Assembly (NCBI RefSeq): GCF_001423495.1
Contig: NZ_LMOG01000019.1
Coordinates: forward strand, 156,699-220,698
DNA length: 64,000 nt
Direction of reading: 5' to 3'
Origin: Xanthomonas sp. Leaf131
GTDB taxonomy: Bacteria > Pseudomonadota > Gammaproteobacteria > Xanthomonadales > Xanthomonadaceae
Part shown: positions 28,257-36,459 of the stretch, one piece after another
How the letters are laid out: each line of letters starts with the position of its first letter
How positions within the stretch are numbered: the stretch's first letter is position 1
The notes under the pieces: generated by a model
Seen by the model: only the letters and a program-made list of their open reading frames with translations
Database searches by the model: none
Told to the model about the DNA's origin: nothing
Made by a program: the position numbers and the translations under genes

Positions 28257-28503
28257 GACCGGCGTGGCGACGCGGTGCAAGGTCGCTGCGGCGGTTCTAG
28301 CGATGTGCTGCACCGGCGCGTGGTGTTGCACTGGTCGGATTGCTGCAGTTGTTCTCTGCGATCAACTGCACTGGTGCGTCGCGACGCATCGGTAAAGTTT
28401 CCGCGATGGTTCCTGGTCCTTCGTTTCAGTGGCGCTTGGCGACGTGCAGGTGAGATTACCGGGGTGGCTTGAGGTCATTCATTTCACCGGCGCGTGGCGA
28501 CGC
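28257..28503. repeat. Degenerate tandem repeat, period about 58 bp, about 4-5 units
   Basis: Similar segments start at 28257 (GACCGGCGTGGCGACGCGG), 28311 (CACCGGCGCGTGG), 28369 (CACTGGTGCGTCGCGACGC), 28427 (CAGTGGCGCTTGGCGACG) and 28485 (CACCGGCGCGTGGCGACGCG). The distances are 54, 58, 58 and 58 bp. The rest of units three and four is about two thirds identical. The 396-bp leuS-lptE gap (28225-28620) holds this array and a stem-loop, and no gene. The biological role is unknown. Confidence 0.55.
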
Positions 28504-28517
28504 GTTTGTCATTCCTG

Positions 28518-28542
28518 GGCGCCGCATTTTTCTTGCGGCGCC
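28518..28542. terminator. Perfect 9-bp stem-loop before lptE
   Basis: GGCGCCGCA (28518-28526) pairs with TGCGGCGCC (28534-28542) around a 7-base T-rich loop. No U-run follows on the plus strand, so it is not a standard intrinsic terminator, but it could end leuS transcription, attenuate lptE or protect an mRNA end. It sits at the edge of the degenerate repeat array, 79 bp before lptE. Confidence 0.4.
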
Positions 28543-28620
28543 TCTCAAGCCCCATTCACGCGGTGTCGGGCAGGCTAGCCGCCTGTTGCCGCCGCCGGGG
28601 CGCTCATCCAGACTGTGCCC

Positions 28621-29295
28621 ATGATTCGATTTCCTACTGCCTTTGCCGCGTCCCTCGTGCTCGTCTCGAGCCTCACCGCCTGCGGCTTCCATCTGCGCAA
28701 CTCGCTTGCGTTGCCGCCCGACACCCCGGCGGTGAAGGTGCAGTCTGCAGTGCAGTACAGCGAGCTGGCCAAGTTGCTGCGGCGTGGCCTCAAGGCTGCC
28801 GGCGCCACCCTGGCCGACGAAGACGCCAAGACCGGCTTTGCGCAGCTGCAGGTCTTGTCCGAGCGCTGGGGCGATCTGCCGATCGCCATCGACAGCCAGG
28901 GCCGTGCACAGGAATACAGTCTGCGCTACGCAGCCATCTTCACTGTCACCACGGCCAATGGCTCGGTGCTGGTGCCGCAGCAGGTCATCGAGCTGTCGCG
29001 CGACTACGTGTCGCCGCCAGTGGACGCGACCGGTACCGCAACCGAGCGCGAGATTCTCGCCAACGAATTGCGCAAGGACATGTCGGCCTCGATCCTGCGT
29101 CGTATCGACAGCGTGGTGCGTGCGCGTGTGCAACGCGGCGAGACGCTGGAAAGCACGCCGACCGCGCCGCTGCAGCCGGCCACCACGCCACCGGTGCAGC
29201 CGCCAGCGACGACCCCGCCGTCGACAAATCCGCCTTCGACCACGCCTGCTCCCACGCAACCTTCGACGACACCGCAGCCGTCGTCGAACAACTAA
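28621..29295 (+). CDS. lptE: LPS-assembly lipoprotein LptE
   Basis: Outer-membrane lipoprotein of 224 residues that plugs LptD and helps deliver lipopolysaccharide to the outer leaflet. The signal ends at Cys21 in LTACGFHLR. The mature part has the LptE signatures CGFHLRNSLALP, SELAKLLRRGLKAAG and EREILANELRKDMSASILRRI. Unusual is a Pro/Thr/Ser-rich tail from about 178 to the end (PATTPP, PPSTTPAP), which is expected to be disordered. A GTG directly before the ATG (28615) is an alternative start. It is followed 19 bp later by holA. Confidence 0.95.
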   Translation: MIRFPTAFAASLVLVSSLTACGFHLRNSLALPPDTPAVKVQSAVQYSELAKLLRRGLKAAGATLADEDAKTGFAQLQVLSERWGDLPIAIDSQGRAQEYSLRYAAIFTVTTANGSVLVPQQVIELSRDYVSPPVDATGTATEREILANELRKDMSASILRRIDSVVRARVQRGETLESTPTAPLQPATTPPVQPPATTPPSTNPPSTTPAPTQPSTTPQPSSNN

Positions 29296-29314
29296 GCGTC
29301 GCGCGCTCGCGGTT

Positions 29315-30343
29315 ATGGAACTTCGTCCCGAGCAGCTCGCCGGCCAGTCCGGTCAGCCGTTGCAGCCGGTCTATCTGATCGCCGGCCCGGAGACGCTGCG
29401 CGTGCTGGAAGCGGCCGATGCGGTGCGTGCGCGTGCGCGCGCCGAAGGCATCGGCGAGCGCGAAGTGTTCGATGCCGACGGCCGCGATTTCGATTGGAAC
29501 CAGCTCGACGCCACCTTCAACGCGCCCAGCCTGTTCAGCCCGCGCCGGCTGGTGGAAGTGCGCCTGCCCAGCGGCAAGCCGGGCAAGGACGGCGCCGAGG
29601 TCATCACCCGCTTCTGCGCCAATCCGCCGCCGGACGTGGTGCTGCTGATCACCGCCAATGACTGGAGCAAGGCGCACCAAGGCAAGTGGGCCGATGCGGT
29701 CGGCCGCATCGGCACCATTTCGGTGGCCTGGGCGATCAAGCCGCATGAGCTGTCCGACTGGATCGAGCGCCGCCTGCGCAGCCAGGGTCTGCGTGCGGAC
29801 GCGGCCGCGGTGCAGCGCCTGAGCGAGCGGGTGGAGGGCAATCTGCTCGCCGCCGCTCAGGAAATCGACAAGTTGGTGTTGCTGGCCGACGGCAAGGTGA
29901 TCGATCTGGAGGCGATGGAGTCGCTGGTCGCCGATGCCGCCCGCTACGACGTGTTCCGGCTGGCCGAAACCACCTTCTCCGGGCAGCCGGCCGCAGTGAT
30001 CCGCATGCTCGCCGGCCTGCGCGCCGAGGGCGAGGCGGTGGCCGCGCTGATGCCGATCCTGATCAAGGAGCTGCTGCGTACCGCATCGCTGGCGAAAGTG
30101 CAGGCAAATGGCGGCAACCTCGCTGCCGAAATGAAAGCCCAAGGGCTGTGGGAATCGCGCCAGGCCCCGTTCAAGCGCGCGCTGCAACGGCATCCCGAGC
30201 CGCGCCGCTGGGAACGCTTCGTCGCCGAAGCCTCGCGTGTCGATCGCATGGCCAAGGGCCGCGCCGACGGCGACCCCTGGGTCGGCCTGGAACGCCTGCT
30301 GGTGGCCGTGGCCGAAGCGCGTGCGGTGAGATTGCTGGCGTGA
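29315..30343 (+). CDS. holA: DNA polymerase III subunit delta
   Basis: Clamp-loader subunit of 342 residues that opens the sliding clamp. QPLQPVYLIAGPETLRVLEAAD starts an AAA+ domain, FNAPSLFSPRRLVEVRLP is a typical delta motif, and HELSDWIERRLRSQGLRADAAAVQRL marks the lid and collar. The start ATG 29315 (MELRPEQLAGQ) is chosen because the upstream frame has no delta character. It follows lptE by 19 bp, and its stop overlaps the GTG of nadD (GTGA). Confidence 0.96.
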   Translation: MELRPEQLAGQSGQPLQPVYLIAGPETLRVLEAADAVRARARAEGIGEREVFDADGRDFDWNQLDATFNAPSLFSPRRLVEVRLPSGKPGKDGAEVITRFCANPPPDVVLLITANDWSKAHQGKWADAVGRIGTISVAWAIKPHELSDWIERRLRSQGLRADAAAVQRLSERVEGNLLAAAQEIDKLVLLADGKVIDLEAMESLVADAARYDVFRLAETTFSGQPAAVIRMLAGLRAEGEAVAALMPILIKELLRTASLAKVQANGGNLAAEMKAQGLWESRQAPFKRALQRHPEPRRWERFVAEASRVDRMAKGRADGDPWVGLERLLVAVAEARAVRLLA

Positions 30344-31197
30344 AAGCTGGCGATGCCGCCACCGGAGACCACGGCTCCGCCAACAGCGACGCGCGCTCAG
30401 CTTCCCGACACAGCGCAACACCCGGCCAGGCCGCACTTGCGGCCACCCCCAGCAGCGCGCCGCCCACCGACTCCCGCCCCGCAGCGCCGAGTCCTCGCTC
30501 TTCCGATTCCCGAATCCCGATTCCCGAATCCCGGCTCCACCTCTACTACGGCGGCACCTTCGACCCGATCCACCTGGGCCACCTCGCCATCGCCTGCGCA
30601 GCGCGCGACGAACTGGGCGCCCTGGTGCATCTGGTACCGGCTGCCGACCCCCCGCATCGCCCCGCACCCGGCGCCACTGCCGCGCAGCGCGCACGCATGC
30701 TGGAACTGGCGCTCGCCGAGACGCCGGGGCTGGTTCTGGATACCCGCGAACTGCGCCGTGCCAGCCACGGTGGCCCACCGTCCTACACCGTCGATACCTT
30801 GCGCGAACTGCGCGACGCACTCGGCCCTGCAACGCCGATCGCCTGGTTGCTGGGCGCCGATGCCTTTGTCGGTCTGAGTAGTTGGCATCGGTGGGAGGCG
30901 TTGTTCGCGCTGGCGCATTTCGTCATTGCCGAGCGTCCAGGCGTCCCGCTGGATCTGGCCCAGGCGCCGCAGCTTGCCCAGGCAGTGCAGGGCAGATGGG
31001 CTGCCAGCGCCAGCGAACTGGGCACCACCCCGGCCGGCCGTCTGTGGCGGTTGCATCAGCCGTTGCGCGGCGAATCGGCCAGCGCGGTGCGTTCGCGTGT
31101 TGCAGCCGGCGGCGACTGGCAGGCGCTGGTGCCGCCGTCGGTGGCGGCGTTTATCGCGCGCGAATGCCTCTACGCCGACGCGCTTCCGTCTAGCTGA
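30340..31197 (+). CDS. nadD: Nicotinate-nucleotide adenylyltransferase with N-terminal extension
   Basis: NaMN adenylyltransferase of NAD synthesis, 285 residues as read. The catalytic core begins near residue 67 at LYYGGTFDPIHLGHLAIA (HxGH motif), with LLGADAFVGLSSWHRW downstream and a C-terminal SAVRSRVAAG. About 66 residues precede it, encoded partly by the CGATTCC-type repeat (residues 55-65 read SDSRIPIPESR). No ATG, GTG or TTG lies between the GTG at 30340, which overlaps the holA stop, and the core at about 30540, so either the extension is translated or a rare start is used. The usual family length is about 210-220. Confidence 0.92.
   Translation: MKAGDAATGDHGSANSDARSASRHSATPGQAALAATPSSAPPTDSRPAAPSPRSSDSRIPIPESRLHLYYGGTFDPIHLGHLAIACAARDELGALVHLVPAADPPHRPAPGATAAQRARMLELALAETPGLVLDTRELRRASHGGPPSYTVDTLRELRDALGPATPIAWLLGADAFVGLSSWHRWEALFALAHFVIAERPGVPLDLAQAPQLAQAVQGRWAASASELGTTPAGRLWRLHQPLRGESASAVRSRVAAGGDWQALVPPSVAAFIARECLYADALPSS
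30504..30533. repeat. CGATTCC-like repeat inside nadD reading frame
   Basis: The string alternates CGATTCC and CGAATCC with a 14-bp period between 30504 and 30533. It belongs to the family seen at 21832, 39388, 39518 and 45984, lies about 160 bp after the holA stop, and is in frame with the nadD core. Confidence 0.7.
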
Positions 31198-31220
31198 ACA
31201 CGCGTTCGGCCGGACCGGCC

Positions 31221-31226
31221 TATAAT
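31221..31226 (+). promoter_or_regulatory. Possible -10 box (TATAAT) before rsfS
   Basis: A perfect TATAAT stands 29 bp before the proposed rsfS start, between the nadD stop and the first codons of rsfS. I see no convincing -35 hexamer at 16-18 bp, so this is a weak call. It would give rsfS its own start site with a leader of roughly 20 bp. Confidence 0.3.
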
Positions 31227-31254
31227 TCACGCTAATTCCATCGAGTTGCCCGCT

Positions 31255-31665
31255 TTGACCACCCAAGCCCAAGTCATCAAGACCTCCATCCCGAACCCGC
31301 CGCCGTCCGTGCCGGCCCTGTTGGCCACCGTGCGCGAGGCCGTGGAGGAGCTGAAAGCCAAGGACGTGGTCGAGATCGATGTGCGTGGCAAGTCCAGCGT
31401 CTGCGATTACATGGTGGTCGCCTCGGGCACCTCGACCCGTCACGTCAAGTCGATCGCCGAAGAAGTGGTCAAGTTTGCCAAGCGTCTGGACGTGATGCCG
31501 CTGGGCGTGGAAGGCGAGCGCGAAGCCGAATGGGTGCTGGTCGACCTGGGCGATGTGGTGGTGCACGTGATGCTGCCGCGCGTGCGCGAGTTCTACGCGT
31601 TGGAGCGCCTGTGGACCGTGGGCGATCAGCGTCCGGACGATGTGGATGCCGATCCCGAGGATTGA
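31255..31665 (+). CDS. rsfS: Ribosome silencing factor RsfS
   Basis: Small protein of about 136 residues that binds ribosomal protein L14 and blocks subunit joining in starvation. Signature residues are VEIDVRGKSSVCDYMVVASG, TRHVKSIAEEVV, EWVLVDLGDVVVHVM and FYALERLW. Both TTG 31246 and TTG 31255 are in frame; I choose 31255 (MTTQAQVIK) because GAG at 31243-31245 lies 9 bp before it, while it is directly adjacent to 31246. The short gap after nadD fits co-transcription, though a TATAAT box precedes it. Confidence 0.93.
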   Translation: MTTQAQVIKTSIPNPPPSVPALLATVREAVEELKAKDVVEIDVRGKSSVCDYMVVASGTSTRHVKSIAEEVVKFAKRLDVMPLGVEGEREAEWVLVDLGDVVVHVMLPRVREFYALERLWTVGDQRPDDVDADPED

Positions 31666-31675
31666 CTGACCAGGT

Positions 31676-32791
31676 ATGGCCAGGAAATCCCACCTCCAGG
31701 GAGAGGCGTCTGCCTCGCAGGCACTGCAGCAACTGCGTAGCCAACCGGCGCAGACCTCGGCGCCGCCGCCATCGTCGGCACGCAAGCGCTTCGACCGCTT
31801 GCTACGTGATCTGGAGCGTCATCGCAACGAACTGCAGGCCTGGCAAGCGGCGCTCACGCGTTGGCGCGAGCGCTATCACACCGAACTGCAACCCTTGCTC
31901 GATCATCGGCGCGCTGCCGATGTGGCGCTGGTCGAAGAACTCGATCGCGCGCATGCCACGGTCAAGTTGGGCAAGGCCGATCGCGAATTTCTGTCGGAAC
32001 TGCTGTGCGATATCGCCGGCCCGCTGATCGAAGCGGGACATGAAGCGCTGCGGCCGATCTACGATCGCCACAGTGTCATGGGCTACGACCAGGAAGTGTC
32101 CGAATCCGATGCACTGATGAAGCAGATTCTCGGCCAGGCCTATGGGTTGGATGCCGACGAACTGGACGGCATCGACTCGCCCGAAGAACTTTTCGAACGC
32201 GTCAGCGAGCGGCTCGAGCAGGAACACGCGCAACAACAGCAGCGCAACGCCCAGCGCCGCAAGCGTGTCGAGAAAAAAACGGTTGCCGGGAATGCCGAGC
32301 CGCCACCGTTGCGCGAGTTGTATCGCAAACTGGCCGGCAATCTGCATCCGGACCGCGCCAAGGACAGTGAGGACCACGCCTCGCGCACCATCCTGATGCA
32401 ACGGCTCAATGCGGCCTACAAGGCCGGCGATCTGCTCGGTTTGCTCGAACTGCAGGCCGAGATCGGCCTGTTGGACGCGCATGGGGTGGATGCGATGAGC
32501 GCGGCGCGGCTGCAGGACTACAACCGCGAACTGGACCGGCAGTGCAAGGAGTTGCAGCAGCAGGTCCTGCAGCAGTCGGAGGACTTTTGCGCCGAATATG
32601 GTCTGGACCTGCCGTCGCGGCTCAAGCCCGAGCGGCTGAGCAAATTGATGGCGCAACTCAAGCGCGACGTCGAAGACGATCTGATGGATGCGCGCCAAGG
32701 CCTGCGTGAACTGGCCGATCCGCAATCGCTCAAGCGCTGGTTGAAACTGCAGCGTGTCATGTCGGGCGGACCAGACGCACCCTGGTTCTGA
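31676..32791 (+). CDS. J-domain-like protein with coiled coils
   Basis: A 371-residue cytosolic protein whose C-terminal half has a J-domain-like segment, RELYRKLAGNLHPDRAKDSE, with the HPD triad at His224-Asp226, followed by ILMQRLNAAYKAGDLLGLL. The N-terminal half is alpha-helical and rich in Arg/Glu (about 35-130), and the C-terminal helix DYNRELDRQCKELQQQVLQQ is a probable coiled coil. It starts 10 bp after rsfS, so they may be one operon. J-proteins stimulate DnaK, but no partner is visible here. It does not look like canonical DnaJ (no G/F linker or zinc domain). Confidence 0.8.
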   Translation: MARKSHLQGEASASQALQQLRSQPAQTSAPPPSSARKRFDRLLRDLERHRNELQAWQAALTRWRERYHTELQPLLDHRRAADVALVEELDRAHATVKLGKADREFLSELLCDIAGPLIEAGHEALRPIYDRHSVMGYDQEVSESDALMKQILGQAYGLDADELDGIDSPEELFERVSERLEQEHAQQQQRNAQRRKRVEKKTVAGNAEPPPLRELYRKLAGNLHPDRAKDSEDHASRTILMQRLNAAYKAGDLLGLLELQAEIGLLDAHGVDAMSAARLQDYNRELDRQCKELQQQVLQQSEDFCAEYGLDLPSRLKPERLSKLMAQLKRDVEDDLMDARQGLRELADPQSLKRWLKLQRVMSGGPDAPWF

Positions 32792-33113
32792 CACGCAGGC
32801 CCACGACGCGCGCTGGATGCACGCTCGACTGAAAGCGCATGCCGCTGAGCGGTTCATCAGGCGGTGGTGCCAGCCGTGCACGTGGAGCGATTGGCTGCAG
32901 TCGTCGCGTTTGCGTCGCAGCGACCGCGAGTGGTGAGCGCTCAGCTGTCCTGCAGCTAGGCGTGGTGCTTCGAACGCCCGTATTCCCGCAGATCTGCAAT
33001 TCGCGCAGGTTGTCTCTGCCGGCCGCGTGAGGCCTGCTGCGGGATGATGGAAAACTGCCGAGCGAACGACGGTCCGTCCGGCAGGTGCGGCGTCGGCCGT
33101 TTGCAAAGACCGC
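32792..33113. other. Non-coding gap between convergent J-protein and PhoX-like genes
   Basis: This 322-bp stretch separates the J-domain-like gene from the convergent PhoX-like phosphatase gene. I see no gene, strong terminator or clear repeat in it. Confidence 0.5.
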
Positions 33114-34655
33114 CTACAACGGCCCGCGTTCCCACGGCCCGGTGATCGCCAGCGTGATGCCCGGTGTCTGGATGTTGACGAACAAGGTGCGCGCCAGCGG
33201 GTCCCAGCAGGCGCCGCAGAACTCGGTATCGCGGTAATCGCCTTCGGCAATGGTCTTGCCGGCATCGGCGATCTGCTGCGAGGTGAGCTGCACGTTGTTC
33301 TTGGCCAGATAGAACGATTCGCCGTTGCGGGTCAGGCCCAGCAAACGCGCGCCGGGGCCGTATTCGTCCGGGCTTTCGCCACCGTCTTCGCACAGCACCA
33401 CACCGCCGCGCGCGCTGACGGTGACATTGTCGGGATTGTGCGCGGCCAGCTGGTTGCCGCTGACGAACAGTGCGCTCAAGCGTTGCGTGAACAGATCCAG
33501 CACCCACACCGCGCCATTGCCATAACCGCGCCGGCCCTGCGCATCCACACCGGTGCTGGTGTCGACGATGAAGAGTTTGCCGTAGCTGTACCAGATGCCT
33601 TCGCCGCGGCTCATGCGCAGCGCGCCATCGGCCCACGCCTGCGCAAAGGGCCCGCTCAAGGTGTCGTTGGCGCCGATATCGGGAAAGCCGGCCGGTGCGG
33701 CACTGCCATCCAGATCGGGCTCGGCAATATCCACCCATTCCAGCTGAAACTGCTGGCCGATGCTGGCCACGGTGAGGTCGGCATTGCGGCGCCCGCGCAC
33801 GCGTGCGGCCTGCAGGCGGCCGCCGTTTTCCAAGGAACCATTGCGCCCACGGCAGTCGTTGGGAATGTAGCGATACAGGCCGGCTTTGTTGCGGTCGTCT
33901 TCGGTGAGATAGACGATGCCGGTGCGCGGATCGATCGCCACCGCCTCATGGCTGAAGCGGCCCAGCCCGACCAGCGGGCGGCCGGTGGTGCGCTGGCTGT
34001 CCGGGTCCACTTCGAACACATAGCCGTGCTTGCGGCCGGTGCTGGACACCGCATTGGTCTTGATCTCCTCGCAGCTCAACCAGGTGCCCCACGGCGTGGG
34101 GCCGCCGGCGCAGTTGACCAGCGTGCCGCCCAGGCTCGGCTCCAGGCTGCCCCAGCCGCGACGGCCATAGCTCAAGGTGGTGGTGCCGCCGCCGGCCAGC
34201 TGGGTGCCGCTGACGATGCCGGTGTCGTACATGGCCGGCGCGCGGAATGGCGTGGTGGCACCGCGCTCGTGGTTGCGGATCAGCACATATTCCAGACCGC
34301 GCAGCGGATCGCTCCCTGGGCGCCAGTCGGGCCGGCGCAGGCCGACCACGGCCATGCCGTCGTGGCGGTCGGGGCAGGGCTGGCCGTCGTCCATGCGGTC
34401 ACCGCTCCAGCCGAACGAGCGGTAGCTGAAACCGCGTGGCAACTGCAGCAACGGCAGTCCGGTGCTCTGGTCGGCGACCGGGGCGAGCGGGCCGTAACGG
34501 CTGGGCACCGGGGCAAGTTGCGGCGGCGGCGACGCGTTATTGGCGGCCTGGGCCTGGCGCGATTGCAGCGCGCTCAAGCTGCCTAGCGCACCGGCGGCCA
34601 TCACGGCAGCGCTGCCTTTGAGCACCTGGCGGCGGGCGGGATCGAAAATCGGCAT
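33114..34655 (-). CDS. PhoX-like (DUF839) alkaline phosphatase
   Basis: Secreted protein of 513 residues. The N-terminus MPIFDPARRQVLKGSAAVMA carries an RR-x-x-L-K Tat-type signal, consistent with folded export of a metal-bearing enzyme. The body matches PhoX/DUF839: YVLIRNHERGATTPF, GGPTPWGTWLSCEE, GYVFEVDP, GLGRFSHEAVAIDP and VYLTEDD. PhoX enzymes are calcium/iron phosphomonoesterases used in phosphate starvation. Start ATG 34655 is taken because the upstream frame has no signal character. A Pho-box-like triple repeat lies at 34704-34732. Confidence 0.88.
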   Translation of the reverse strand: MPIFDPARRQVLKGSAAVMAAGALGSLSALQSRQAQAANNASPPPQLAPVPSRYGPLAPVADQSTGLPLLQLPRGFSYRSFGWSGDRMDDGQPCPDRHDGMAVVGLRRPDWRPGSDPLRGLEYVLIRNHERGATTPFRAPAMYDTGIVSGTQLAGGGTTTLSYGRRGWGSLEPSLGGTLVNCAGGPTPWGTWLSCEEIKTNAVSSTGRKHGYVFEVDPDSQRTTGRPLVGLGRFSHEAVAIDPRTGIVYLTEDDRNKAGLYRYIPNDCRGRNGSLENGGRLQAARVRGRRNADLTVASIGQQFQLEWVDIAEPDLDGSAAPAGFPDIGANDTLSGPFAQAWADGALRMSRGEGIWYSYGKLFIVDTSTGVDAQGRRGYGNGAVWVLDLFTQRLSALFVSGNQLAAHNPDNVTVSARGGVVLCEDGGESPDEYGPGARLLGLTRNGESFYLAKNNVQLTSQQIADAGKTIAEGDYRDTEFCGACWDPLARTLFVNIQTPGITLAITGPWERGPL

Positions 34656-34703
34656 CGAACGACTCCTGCGGGCTGGGTAGTCCGCCGACGCTAGAAGCTC
34701 GCT

Positions 34704-34732
34704 GTAACCGCACCATGACACCGCTGTGATCG
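34704..34732 (-). promoter_or_regulatory. Candidate PhoB box upstream of PhoX-like gene
   Basis: On the minus strand three 7-mers spaced by 4 bp read CGATCAC-AGCG-GTGTCAT-GGTG-CGGTTAC (11-bp periodicity). The middle unit fits the Pho-box half CTGTCAT in 6 of 7 positions; the outer two match only partly. It lies about 50-80 bp before the ATG at 34655. The segment ATGACACCGCTGT has a close counterpart before the alkaline phosphatase gene at 55125. Direct proof of PhoB binding is absent. Confidence 0.4.
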
Positions 34733-34776
34733 ACCTGGTTCCGATGCCCAAGCTGTGACGCGGATATCATGTGGTG

Positions 34777-35247
34777 ATGAAATGCCGACTCATCGCTACC
34801 GGCGAGCGCGCACCGGCCTGGGTGGCGCAGGGCTTTGCCGAATATCAGAAACGTCTTTCGCACTGGATGCCGCTGGAGCTGGTCGAAATCGAACCCGGCC
34901 TGCGCGGCAAGGGCCGCGACGCACAACGCGCCATCGACGACGAAGGCCGCCGTGTGCTTGCCGCGCTGCCCAAGAACGCCTACGTGGTTGCGCTCGACAT
35001 CCCGGGTCGCCCGCTCAGTTCGGAACAGCTGGCCCAACGCATGGAGCATTGGCGCGGGCAGGGCCGCGATCTGGCCTTCCTGATCGGCGGCCCCGAAGGT
35101 CACGCCGCCGATGTGCTGAAAACCGCTAGCGAAAGCTGGTCGATCGGCCCGCTGACCCTGCCGCACATGCTGGTGCGCCTGATCGTCGCCGAGCAGCTGT
35201 ATCGCGCTGCGGCGATGCTGGCCAATCATCCGTATCACCGTGCGTAA
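34777..35247 (+). CDS. rlmH: 23S rRNA pseudouridine-1915 methyltransferase RlmH
   Basis: SPOUT methyltransferase of 156 residues that methylates the N3 of pseudouridine 1915 in helix 69 of 23S rRNA. Motifs are MKCRLIATGERAPAW at the start, AFLIGGPEGHA and SIGPLTLPHMLVRLIVAEQL, then NHPYHRA at the end, all standard for RlmH. ATG 34777 is divergent from the PhoX-like gene. In Escherichia coli it follows rsfS directly; here a J-protein and a phosphatase intervene. Confidence 0.97.
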   Translation: MKCRLIATGERAPAWVAQGFAEYQKRLSHWMPLELVEIEPGLRGKGRDAQRAIDDEGRRVLAALPKNAYVVALDIPGRPLSSEQLAQRMEHWRGQGRDLAFLIGGPEGHAADVLKTASESWSIGPLTLPHMLVRLIVAEQLYRAAAMLANHPYHRA

Positions 35248-35485
35248 TCGGCATGCGCGACGGCAGGAAGCCGCGCGTAGCCGCTGCGCTTTCGAGATGG
35301 GTGTGCGGGCGAGTAGCCGGGCGCATCCTCAACCCGATCCGCGAGACCGCACGTCGTCGTGTGCACGCAAGGCGCGATGCAATGATGCGCATGCAACAGC
35401 TGAAACCGTGGCCTCGCAGCAGCCGGCTGCGCAACGCCAGACCATGCGGCGACCGGGCATCCGAGTCGCCGCAGGTGATGACGCA

Positions 35486-36154
35486 TCAGTTCAACGAAAA
35501 ACTCACCGGCACCAGACCGTAGGCCTGCACGGCCTGGCCGTTCTGCATCGCCGGCTGGAAACGCCAGCTGCGCAGCACCTGGCTGCGTGCCGCCAGATCG
35601 AGTGCGCGATGACCGCTGCTGGTCTGCACGCTTACCTCGGTCGGGCGCCCATCGGTACCGACCAACACGCGTAGCAGCACCGTGCCTTGCTGCCCGGCAC
35701 GCAATGCGGCCACCGGATAACCCGGCGCCGGTGAACTCAGATACTGCAGTTGGCCTGCCTCGACCGGCCCGCTGGGTGCGGCAATGGCCGGCGCGCTGTC
35801 AGACACGGCATCGGAGACAGCGGGCAAGGCGACCGGTGTGCTGTCGACCACGGCGGTCTGGTTGACCATCGGCGTTTGCACCTGCACCGGCACCACGACA
35901 GGCGGTGTATGCGTAGTCGGCGGCTTGAACTTCACCACGATCGGGAACACCGGTGGCGGCGGCGTCGCAATGGTGATCGGCATGACCCAACGTTCTTTCG
36001 GCGTGGACTGCTGCGGAATCGCCCGGTACGAGAGCGGAATCAACAACAACCCACCGGCCAGCAAATGCAACGCCACAGCCGTGCTCATCGCCAGAACGCG
36101 CGAGGTGTCGATGCCTGTGGAGCGGGGGAAAACCTGCGATTGCGTGCGAACCAT
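35486..36154 (-). CDS. Energy transducer TonB
   Basis: A 222-residue inner-membrane anchored TonB-family protein. The start is ATG 36154 (MVRTQSQVFPRS): the adjoining in-frame ATG at 36157 is too close to the AGGAGG. The N-terminal helix is AMSTAVALHLLAGGLLLI. A proline-rich periplasmic linker follows (PPPPVFPIVVKFKPPTTH), and the C-terminal domain is GTVLLRVLVGTDGRPTEV and RALDLAARSQVLRSWRF, ending VPVSFSLN. It transmits proton-motive force to outer-membrane receptors. No exbB/exbD genes are nearby. Confidence 0.9.
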   Translation of the reverse strand: MVRTQSQVFPRSTGIDTSRVLAMSTAVALHLLAGGLLLIPLSYRAIPQQSTPKERWVMPITIATPPPPVFPIVVKFKPPTTHTPPVVVPVQVQTPMVNQTAVVDSTPVALPAVSDAVSDSAPAIAAPSGPVEAGQLQYLSSPAPGYPVAALRAGQQGTVLLRVLVGTDGRPTEVSVQTSSGHRALDLAARSQVLRSWRFQPAMQNGQAVQAYGLVPVSFSLN

Positions 36155-36403
36155 CATCCACCTCCTCAACGGAACTGCGGAAAGGACCAGCGCGACCCGG
36201 ACGCACTACACCATCCGGTAGCGTAGGTTTACCGCGCCCCTTGAACGGACACAAGTGATTTCGCAGCGCTGGAAGTCGGCTGACCGATTCGCCCCCGGTC
36301 GTGTTGATCTGTACATCGGCCGATGCGGCAGAGTCGTCTACGGAACGGGTAGGGCAGATGTCATCGAAGGCCAGGCACCAGAATCTCGGCTTGCCCAATC
36401 AAA

Positions 36404-36426
36404 ACTGCCCTCGCGAAGAGGGCAGT
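36404..36426 (-). terminator. Intrinsic terminator after the SIMPL-domain gene
   Basis: ACTGCCCTC (36404-36412) pairs with GAGGGCAGT (36418-36426), a perfect 9-bp stem with a 5-nt loop. In minus-strand direction the stem is followed by TTTGATTG, a short T-rich tract. It stands 34 bp after the stop of the SIMPL-domain gene at 36460, so it should end that transcript. The 305-bp gap (36155-36459) up to tonB otherwise shows no gene. Confidence 0.75.
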
Positions 36427-36459
36427 CTGACGGTCAAACCCAGCGCGATTGCGATCCGA

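Noticed and set aside
28225-28620. Possible tRNA or small RNA gene in the leuS-lptE gap
   Set aside because: No cloverleaf or tRNA-like stems were found. The structure present is the degenerate repeat and one stem-loop.
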